Shown: piece after piece, positions 24,701 to 34,900 of the stretch | Position numbering within the stretch: position 1 is the stretch's first letter | Layout of the letters: the number at the start of each line of letters is the position of its first letter | Assembly: GCA_037176845.1 (NCBI GenBank) | Contig: JAYKXP010000001.1 | Location: 372,001-436,000, forward strand | Origin: Paramarasmius palmivorus | Taxonomy: Eukaryota; Basidiomycota; Agaricomycetes; Agaricales; Marasmiaceae | Direction: 5' to 3' | DNA length: 64,000 bases | The notes under the pieces: generated by a model | Database searches by the model: none | Told to the model about the DNA's origin: nothing | Seen by the model: the letters and a program-made list of their open reading frames with translations, nothing else | Translations under genes and position numbers: made by a program

Positions 24701-26186
24701 GTTCAAGGTGCGCGCTACCAGCCTACATAAGACTTTCGGAGATCTTGACGTGAATAGACCTGGGGCTACATTTCCATGCATCAAGGTGAGCAGTCTAAGG
24801 AAACTCCTTATCGGAGTTCACCCCATGCCTCATTGCTTTTCTAGCAATAATGTTCACAAGCGACATGAAGTTGGGTCACTACATGAAGATTCCTCCAAGA
24901 CCAATGTTTTGGGGACAGGTAGGATTTATCGCTCACAAGTTTGGCCCATGTTCACGTCGACCTAGGTCGTTTCCACTGTCATCGCTGGGACGGTCCAATT
25001 GGGGATGCAGGATTGGTTGGTGTTTGCTGTTCCCTTGGCTCGGCTCGTACTGATACTTGGCTTGCAGGATGTTTGCGAATATCCCGTTTGCATGTTCCTC
25101 AAGTCACTACTACATCATGCTGAAACACTATCGCTAGCGACATGTGCGACCGCAATCAGAAAAATAAGTCAGTTATAGCCTAAGGTGACCTGGAACTTCT
25201 TCTGATTCCAATGCTCAGTTTTTCGTGCCCCAATACACACGTCTTTGGAGCCTCATCGATCATCGTCAGTCACCTCTATTCTCGCCGCTACTTTTACTTA
25301 CCAACGCGGTTCACGCTAATCAGTGGGGAGCCATAGGACCTGGTTTGCAGTTTACCCGTGGCTCTGTATATTAGTACGTTCTATTTTGTTGTTGAAACGA
25401 TGAAGCATCTGACCTTCTCGCAGTGGTAACGGTTCTTATGTCTGCCCTTGTTGTTGATATCTCACAATGAACCTAGCGTTGTCATTCTTCTTCATAATTG
25501 GAGCAGCCTGTCCGGTTATAATCTGGCTATTTACGAAGAAGCGGCCGTATACATGGTTGAACTACATCAAGTGAGTAGACATTCCCATGGAGCTCACCGA
25601 TTTATTGACCTTTGTTCTTGCAGCTTTCCGTGCGTATTTTAACTTCTGTCACCTTGACACTCAACAAACGATTTAAACATGAAGGATTATATTCTCGTCT
25701 CTGCAATATACCCCTCCCGCGGGCGCAGCCAATGTAGTTCCATGGGCAGCCACTGGCTTTGTCTTCCAGTTCATCGTGCGAAGGCGATACTTTGCTTACT
25801 GGGCCAAATACAACTGTGAGTTTCTTGTGTGCTTGCTCTACATCGCGATCATCTGACCTTCTTGGAGATGTTCTGTCGGCTGCCCTTGACGCGGGAACAG
25901 CGCTGGGAATTGTCCTTGTCTTCTTCTGGTAAGCGAAAAGGATCTGTTGTGTGATTTGGTTACTGACAATCTAATTCAGCTTGCAGTACCCACTCAATGG
26001 GGGAATAGGAGAGAACACGATCCAGAAATGGTGGGGTAACACGGTGTTCCTTGAAACATCGGACTGGATAGGCGAGCCACTGAGAACAGTCGCTCCCGGG
26101 GAGACCTTTGGGTAAGGACTCAATTTCTCTAGCGTCTTAGCTTACCTTTGCTGAGCACTGGCATCCCAAACAGTCCACCACCATGA
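21786..26186 (+). CDS. OPT-family oligopeptide transporter
   Basis: A proton-coupled oligopeptide transporter of the plasma membrane, OPT family (PF03169). Blocks in order: SPYPEVRSAVANFDDPDMPV (22110), RTWIIGLVWAVILPAVNQFF, NPGPFTIKEH, ITIMASISAQSAYATQIIA (22500), TLHSQNYAGIGNHKGISRE, FTFDW-type loop, YDNTGKPYNLTRV (23755), MIPG/RPVAMMMFKTWGY (24565-24770), FTSDMKLGHYMKIPPRPMFW (24850), CPNTHVFGASSII, FFFIIGAACPVIIWLFTKKR (25485), WWGNTVF and a short PPP end at TGA 26184-26186. There are roughly 30 exons, most under 150 nt, including tiny ones: 23066-23078 (13 nt), 24701-24707 (7), 25424-25425 (2), 25624-25629 (6). One intron (24572-24624) uses a GC donor. The N-terminal exon shows a frame change near 21977 before DDKDADSAMFDPN that may be a missing base or an unusual intron. 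The rest joins in frame, so the transporter looks functional. Confidence 0.93.
24572..24624 (+). other. GC-AG intron in the OPT gene
   Basis: Exon ...ATTCCTG is followed by GCAAGTAG and the intron ends GACAG; it joins MIP-G to RPVAMM as the family expects. No GT donor nearby keeps both frame and motif. Confidence 0.8.
24701..24707 (+). other. 7-nt microexon in the OPT gene
   Basis: Acceptor TTTCAAG, exon GTTCAAG, donor GTGCGC. It encodes the FK of MMMFKTWGY when joined to the flanking exons, matching the OPT family. Confidence 0.8.
25424..25425 (+). other. 2-nt microexon in the OPT gene
   Basis: The bases TG lie between a 50-nt intron (25374-25423, GTACGT...CTGAC...GCAG) and a 51-nt intron (25426-25476, GTAACG...CTCAC...CTAG). 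Joining TATTA + TG + CGTTG gives Y-Y-A-L before SFFFIIG, the residues the OPT family shows here. Any single-intron alternative breaks the frame. Confidence 0.75.
25624..25629 (+). other. 6-nt microexon in the OPT gene
   Basis: Acceptor TTGCAG, exon CTTTCC, donor GTGCGT. It supplies F and most of P in YIN-FP-IIFSSLQYTPP. Skipping it keeps frame but loses two conserved residues. Confidence 0.75.
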
Positions 26187-27501
26187 ATTTATTCGGCTAT
26201 CTGATTGAGGGAGATCTATGTCATGTTTATTGTGGATACGGATTGTAATATACTTGTGTAAACGCCTATTTACGATTTTTCACGCAAATTCATCGGGGTA
26301 TATCTTCGCTTGACTGGATATATAGAGGTTGTGGAATCAGTATTCCAGAGTTGGCGACGAAGTGACTGTTCTGAACGCACTTGAATCATACGTAGTGGTC
26401 ACCTATCGATTTCATCTGCATCCAGTTCTGCAAAATCGATCAAGAAGAGCATTGAGGCACCCAGCTACTCTGTATTGAAGACATTCCAAGCAAAAAAAAG
26501 CAGTGCCCTGTGTAGCCTCGGTGTAACCTGCGCTGAACTACGCTGAACCTAGACCTGTAACTGCTCCCTCTGTGACGATGGCAAGCTGTCTGTACATGCT
26601 TGCCATCGTCACAGACAGGTCGGTTACAGGCCTACGCTGAACCCGCGTCCGATGAAGACACCGAAACGCGTCAGTTACATACTCGCTTGCTCCTCTCACC
26701 CACTACGTTCTACTATCAAACCAACAGTACGAAACCATAGGCAATACCATCCCCTTAAACCCATCATCAAGGCTCACCCAAGCATAGTCTATGCTACACT
26801 CCCTGAATCTACAAAGTCGGCTCTACACAACTTCTTCCTTATTATGCCAACACTGGCCTTTCCAGTTACACCCCGCAATCACCGCAACGTCTGCCTTATG
26901 ATACACTAGAAGCAGCCGCAAAGACTTGCCATCACGTTGTAGCACGGGTTCCTAAGCGTGTGGCCAATGCCTTCGAAATCCTTATCTCAGACTCAAGCTT
27001 GTTCTTACGCTCAACGGCCGGGGAGGATTGGGTCATTACTTGAGTAACGATGTTGCATGATCAGGAGGAGGGTTCGGAGGAGCTGGGAGTAATATAGGAC
27101 ATGCATAAGAGATGACAGAGATACAGCGATAGTGGAAATCTTTGGAAAATCCTTATCAGTGAACGAGGTGAGTCTATACAAGTTACGATTCAAGCTGGTT
27201 TCAAAAGCTCATCATTCACACGTCTAGAGTCGCAAGAGGTCAGCAGAGGTCATGAAGGATTATATTACTGTTGACCAACGCTTTCCCTACAACTCCCAGA
27301 TCACTGATCAGGTGGATTTAAGTGGTCGTTTTTTGCCACGAGCGGAAGTTAACATCGACAGGGTATCTCTTGTGACCTACGTGGCTCACACGCTCCCGCC
27401 CTCGTTTCCTAACACATGGAAATCAGGTTGATTCGAAAAGAAAGAGCCACGAGTTCTTGACGATCGAACCCACTTCTTCGTTCTTATTCTTTTACTCCTC
27501 A
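26187..27501. other. Intergenic region with a long hairpin
   Basis: Holds the 3' end of the OPT gene, the inverted repeat listed at 26550-26634, and the promoter of the APC permease. A plus-strand frame at 26652-26909 follows the hairpin but has no recognisable domain. The segment may be remnant repeat DNA. Confidence 0.5.
26550..26634. repeat. 85-nt inverted repeat (hairpin) in intergenic DNA
   Basis: A perfect 17-bp stem pairs 26570-26586 with 26598-26614 around an 11-nt loop. Outside an 8-by-8 internal mismatch, a second arm pairs 26550-26561 with 26623-26634 (11 of 12). The word GCTGAAC occurs on both sides (about 26532-26549 and 26635-26641). It could be a MITE remnant, a small-RNA hairpin or a transcript-end structure. 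Confidence 0.75.
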
Positions 27502-29900
27502 ATGTCCGACACGAAAGTAGAGGATATCGTGCTGGGACCTCCGTCACTTGAAAAGCCAGAAGATGACGATCTTGACACAGCGATTTTGGCGGCTTTGGGA
27601 TATAAACAAGGTGAGTGTGTATTTCGTCGTGATGTTTGCGGTGTACTAATGCATCAGTGTAGAGTTGCGACGGGACTTTGCTCCGTTGCAGATATTTGGC
27701 CTAGCTCTGTCCATCGTCGGTCTAGTGTCATCGTTCTCGTGCGTAAATCAAGAAGTTGATCGGTCTGCGCCATCTGATACACGACTTTACCATTTCAACA
27801 GCTCTGTGCTTATCTTCAGCATTCCCTATGGTTCCCAAGGTGGCTATGGTTTGGGGTTGGATGGTAGCATCGGTTTTCCTCGCTTCCATCGCGCTTGCTC
27901 TGGCAGAACTTGCTTCGGCAGCACCGACTTCGGGAGGCCTGTATTATTTGACATATCATTACTCGTCAGACAAGTACAGATGTTTCTTGTCCTGGATCGT
28001 CGGTTGTACGTCAAGGTTATTCATAGGTCACTGGAAAATCACTCTAACCTGCATATCACAGATGCCAACACCATTAGCAATGTAGCTAGTGTCGCCAGCA
28101 TCGAATGGGGATGTGCCGTGCAAATCATGGCTGGTGCAAGTATCGGTACCGGCTTTGAAACGACAGACGCTCAGAACTTTGTTAGCTCAGCCTTTTCATT
28201 TCAATGTGACTTCACCGCTCATACAACCTTTTAGCGGAGTCTATTGCGCACTGATAGTCGTTCACGGAATCATAAACACCTTTCGGCCAAAAGTCATTGC
28301 GAGGTTGCAGGCACTATTCATAGCTCTCAATGTTGTGTGAGTCTGTGCAAACACTGCGATGAACCGAGATTCATGTCGACAATAACATAGGCTTTGTGGT
28401 ATTATAATCATAGTACTTCCAGCGGCTACACCAAAGGAGCTGAGAAATCCTGCAAGTATTGCCTTTGGGCAGTTCGTGAATCGTAACGCCTCCTTTCCAC
28501 TCATGCCACAACTGTGCTGCTCACAACGACATCTAGTTTCAGGATGGTCCAACGGGTTCGCATTTATACTCAGCTTATTGACACCCGCGTGGACAGCAGG
28601 TAATGATCTGAGCGGTTGAGATGGTCTTCTCTCCCGATTGACTTACTTTCCTGCTTACAGGATGTTTCGACGCCCCCATACATATGAGCGAAGAAGCCAA
28701 GAACGCAGCCTTTGTCATCCCATGGACAATCATCTTGTCGACTGCATTCACACTAATATTCGGATGGGGTAAGATAGATGCCTACTTGACTAAAAATGTA
28801 CTCATTCAGAGATTCTAGCCATCAATATAGCGTTAGCCTTTACAATGGGGAGTAATACGGAGGCGATATTAGACAGTCCTGTTGATCAGCCAATGGCTAC
28901 GGTATGTACCTCGGGTAACGGTTCAGCTTGATTTGAATTTGGACTGTGGAACATAGATTTTATTGAGATGTTTGGGCATGAGAGGGTCCCTAGCAGTATG
29001 GTCTATCATCGTTGTTGTTCAGTGAGTACGTGGCACCTTTAAATACAATGTACTCACGTCACTTTGTCAAGGTTCGCGATTGGTACAAGCCAAGTCAGTC
29101 ATGGAAATTCCGCTCTCACAAGTTCACTAACCCACTAAAATCTAGTTGACCGTTTGCTCACGCCAGGTAGGTTTGGTATTAGGAACCGGATCCGTCTACC
29201 TCCCTTTAGTGACGTGTTGACGCCAGGTTTTTGCGTTCTGTCGTGACGGGGCGTTGCCACTTTCAAGGTGGACTTATCGCATCAATCGCAAGACACATTC
29301 ACCAATCCGTGCGGTTTGGTTGTGCGCCTTCCTGTCTATACTATTGGGCAGTTTGGCTTTCGCAGGTCCCAACGCGATCAACGCTGTGTTCGCTCTTGTG
29401 ATAACAGGACAGGTGCGCTGTACCCCGACCTCATACGGGAATCGGGATTCACGTGTTTTTAGTATACGGCATATGGTATTCCTATTGCTGCTCGATGGCT
29501 CGGTGGTCGTCCATTCAAACCTGGTCCCGTGAAATTCGGTTCCTGGGTGAGTTCTAGAGTCTACATCTCGTACTAGGTTCTCAGTCGAGTAATTGTCACC
29601 CGCAGAGTCTTCCGATCACGGTTGTCGCTCTTGCATGGATGACTTTCATGTCAGTCATTGTCATGTTTCCAGCGGATCCCAATCCCAGTGTTTCGGACAT
29701 GAATTATACTGTTGTCGTGCAAGGTGAACATTCTGCGTCATTAAAACGACTTTCAGACTGACGGCAAAATGACAGCGGGCGTGCTCTTTCTTGCGACTGT
29801 TTACTACTTCTTTCCACGTTACGGAGGGATGTATTGGTTTGTAGGGCCAAAAATAACAGTACAAAAGCAGAATGAAGAGGAGGGAAGGATCTCACCATAG
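27502..29900 (+). CDS. APC-family amino-acid/GABA-type permease (copy 1)
   Basis: A twelve-helix amino-acid/polyamine/choline transporter. Start MSDTKVEDIVLGPPSLEKPE; then ALGYKQELRRDFAPLQIFG, SIVGLVSSFS, VAMVWGWMVASVFLASI, the family signature AELASAAPTSGGLYY, YHYSSDKYRCFLSWIVGY, NVASVASIEWGCAVQIMA, GVYCALIVVHGIINTF, a helix with SGWSNGFAFILSLLTPAW, MSEEAKNAAFVIPWTI, CRDGALPLSRWTYRIN and the C terminus GGMYWFVGPKITVQKQNEEE ending at TAG 29898-29900. It is closely related to copy 2 at 45.2-47.6 kb. Compared with copy 2, it shows an extra base near 27839 (CCCAAGG against TCTCAGG) and a second near 28180 (AACTTT before the donor). As written this disrupts the frame; sequence error or early decay are both possible. 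Confidence 0.88.
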
Positions 29901-30179
29901 GACCAAGTTTATATAGAAAGTGTGCAAAGTGGCACGAAAAATTTTGCCTTAGGTGAACGTATCCTTTCCTCTGAGAATACATTGGGGCGTAATGAATTAG
30001 TCGACGGTGTGAAAGGAAAGAATCGAGACTTCCCAGCCTGCAGTGAACTGTCAGTGTGACGCGCACAAGACGATTTGAATAATAACGTGATCGTGAGACG
30101 TGACAAAAAGAGCGCTCCGGTTCGGCCGGCACCATCCCTTGTCACTAGTCACTGCTTGCCCTTCTTTCCTGCCACCACC

Positions 30180-31352
<1,173 letters not shown>

Positions 31353-31921
31353 GCTCGTCCTCTGGTTAACTCCCGGGCCCTATACTTTACCCCTTCCTAA
31401 TTCTCGACCCACTGTATCATAGGATGTTAAATTGTGTCAAATCATTACAGTCATTCCTCGGACTCACGCGCTTCAGGCCTCAAGGCTTAACGCCACCACC
31501 CAAACTTGATGCGCTCGAGCCTTATGGAAGGAGGCGATAACACTAGCTGTAAAATTCCATGTAGTATATCTGTGTCAAGGGATAGAATTCTCTGTTACAA
31601 ACCGAATGAACATGACAATCAAGTCTTGTAAAGGCCTGCGCATCCCAATGGGACCACCGTCCCATATTCCAGGGTACAGGTCAGTTGAATAGGTGACTAA
31701 TGGAGAGATACACTATCTTATTAACCAATCCTACCTAAGTATGTTAACAGATGCAGCGCAATGAACATCATCCCCCGCTATCTTCGAATACCTCCGTGTA
31801 TGCTTCACGGTAAAGATTGACGGTAACGAGCTTCAAAACTGAGGATTAAAAAAGGACAACATTATCGCCACATGACACCTGTTCCGCGTCCAGAAGTCAG
31901 TAAATAACAAAAAGACTTAAT
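31353..31921. other. Intergenic region between converging genes
   Basis: Stops of the E2 (+) and the SET gene (-) face each other over 569 bases. No further gene seen; expected to hold both 3' untranslated regions. Confidence 0.5.
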
Positions 31922-34900
31922 TACAATGACACACCTGTACAATTCTTCGCACCACATCTACAGGGCTTGTGTACATTCGTTTTCGCTTTTTTGGGAGAGC
32001 CTGACTTCTTGGATCCCCGTTTCTTTCCCTTTCCTTGGGATGGATCTGCCTCCTCTTCTTCTTCGACATCAGCCTGACAGGGGGATGAGCTGAAGTCACC
32101 GGGAAGAGGTCAATTAGCGGTATGCGTACATCAGGATCTCCGTGATAGGAGAAGGTAATTTCCTCGTTCGGTGCGATATCACGACGAGCAAAAATGCAAA
32201 GAAGAGGTTTATGCAGGTCAGCCTCATCAACATAGACGAATGATAGCCGTGCGTTCGGGTCACAAGAATGATTCTAGGTTTTTAGATTAGAACATCGGCG
32301 GAAAGTTTCGAAAATCGTTGCTCTCACCAAGAACCTTGTGAACTATCACTACAACGTCAGGGTCAAATCCAGAGGAAACAAACAGGAAAACTCACATTTC
32401 CGGCATGATATGCATCGATTGTATACTTGCAGCCCCCATCGCCCGAGTCGTCTTTCAAATAATACAACTCGAGATCAAACAGATAAGTACGTCCGAACGC
32501 ATCATATGCACTACCTCCTGATTAGTACGCGCTGTGACCGGTGTTCAGAACAGACCTACAATCCCCTGAGCTCGGACTCGTCGTCGAGGAGGATCTCCCC
32601 GGAGTAGATGCCAATGAACGACCCCATAGGTATCTTCTTCTTCCCGTTCTTGACGCCCCAACCTTTTTCTCTGGTCTTAAAGATTATGACCTCGCATTTG
32701 CGGCCATTCTGAACTACCTGCGGAAGTGTCAAATGTAGACAGAGCGGTAAGTCATAGGGAAGACTCACTCTATTCATACAATTTTCGTCACACCCACAAA
32801 GGCTATTACACTCAAATGCCGGAACACCACATTGCTTTATGCATCCTTTGTCGTCGTATATGAAGTCACGATGATAAGTGCCCGTCCATTTCAGCTGGCG
32901 CTTTGCACAGGCACATGTCTGAGGGCTACATCGACCCATGCAATCACAACTTCCGAGACCTTCAACGGTTGGTGGGGGAACACCTTCACCATTCCACATT
33001 TTGTTGGTGTAGTAGAATTCCCATGGGGGTGTTGGTTCCTCGTCAACATCATTGAGAAGTTTGATAACAGGTGCTTGAGGCTCTTCGGGCGTGTTTTCGA
33101 TCATAACGCTTTCAAAAACGATCCGCATATTCTGGTGATAACGGTATAAGGGCGCAAGCCAGTTGATGTGATCCTGCAGATTATGTGGCAGATCCTTCGA
33201 CCAATAACACTTGGGTGTGAAATTGGCGATGTTGCTCTTGAAGCTTTGCCATGTGATGACCGGAAGCCCACCGTAAGATTGGGTTGCATTAGAGCCTTGA
33301 GTTTCAGTGCCCAGGATATTGGGACTGAGGGAACCGTCTGATGATGCGACTCTGTTCCATCTTGAGCTCCGTCGGCGAACATCTGAGTGGGACGATGATG
33401 AGCGAGACCTTAGTACTCTTCCAGTGAGTTCCTCGTGGGTGACTGGGACCTTTGAGCAACAGGTGAGTCCGACGTTCAGCATGAGGGGAATATGTACCTG
33501 TGGCGGGTCGTCGGAGGAGGGAGTAGGCGGGTCCCTTGGATCTATTGAACCCTCCTGGTTTGGAGTATTTGAGAAAATCACGCAGAATAATATAGGCGAA
33601 ATCGTACCTCAAGAGGATCTCTACTCGACTCTCTATCATTGAAAGCCTTAATAACACAATCAGTAGTGCAATTGTGTAACATTGCTGTGGAGCCATACCC
33701 CGCTGGTGTTGTCGGAATATTCTGACGCTGGATACACAAGTGCGGGGGACGCACTCCTGGAAGCGCCCATCGCCGGCCGCTGGCTAGCCACATTCGTGCC
33801 ATTATACCGATAATCGCGTTCGAAAGGGAGATACAGTGGGTCGTCATCGTCTTCAGGGGCGGCCTGGACTGGTTTATCTGTTGTCGAAGTCTCCACAGCC
33901 TCTATATTAAGACTGTTTGCAAACTCAGACGAGAGTTCCGCAGAAGGAGTCGGATGTCGAGCTGTATCTTGGCCTCGTGATGTGTCTTCGTCCATTAGAT
34001 CTACGAAGTGAATGAGTTTGGGTTCGGGATGCTCACAGTTATCTTACCTGCTGGATCATTCTGACGTGCAGAACTTCCTTGGTCACCTTGATCTGCCTTC
34101 CCTGTTCGTGCAGTGGTTTAGCAGTGAATGCAAAAGTAAAGCACCCCTTACCACTGTTATTCGTGAATGTATACATGGTCGCCAGAATGTCAGGAGTGTA
34201 ATCACTATCGCTCTCATCATCCTCGTCATCCAAAGCTGTGAGATCTATGGCCTCCGGCGCAGTGTCCGCTGAACGAATAGCCGCTGAAGGCAACATTCAT
34301 ATTAGTGTCCTTCGTCACAGACAAATACAATCGATCAACGCACACTCTGCATTGTTGTCCATCGAGTTGCGCTTGGCCATCGGGTCTCCGGAAACAGGTG
34401 TGTAGGAATTTACAGCATCTAACCAGGCCCGTTCAGCCCACTCTCTTTCCGAAGGCGTTCCTACAGAGAAAGTAGACGTTGATGGTGTAATGGTTGCCCT
34501 CATCCTCTCCATATCCGTCGTCGACGAAGGTTTGCCATCTGAGGAACTCGGTTCGGTAGATGGCATTGGAGTTTCTGGTAAAACTTTTGTGTCTGATATG
34601 GAAGTGGTGCTCGCAGATAGGTTGTACTTTCCGGGGAGAGGGATTCTCTTCTTCGGTGGTTCCGTCACAGGTGCAACTTCCACCAACTTTGCCTTCACAA
34701 GATCGTTGATATTGGCTCGCCCGGCCTCTTCGAATGCCTTTGCCATTGAAAGTCCGAAAGTTGAAGTGGCATCTCCAGACTTATTCGTAGAGCTTCCTGG
34801 AAGCCTAGGCTTGCCACCCACTTTCTTTCGCGCCTTCCATTGATTTTTCGGTGAAGATGGACTGGGCTCTGACACGTGCATAGGCGTAGAAGATGTTGAC

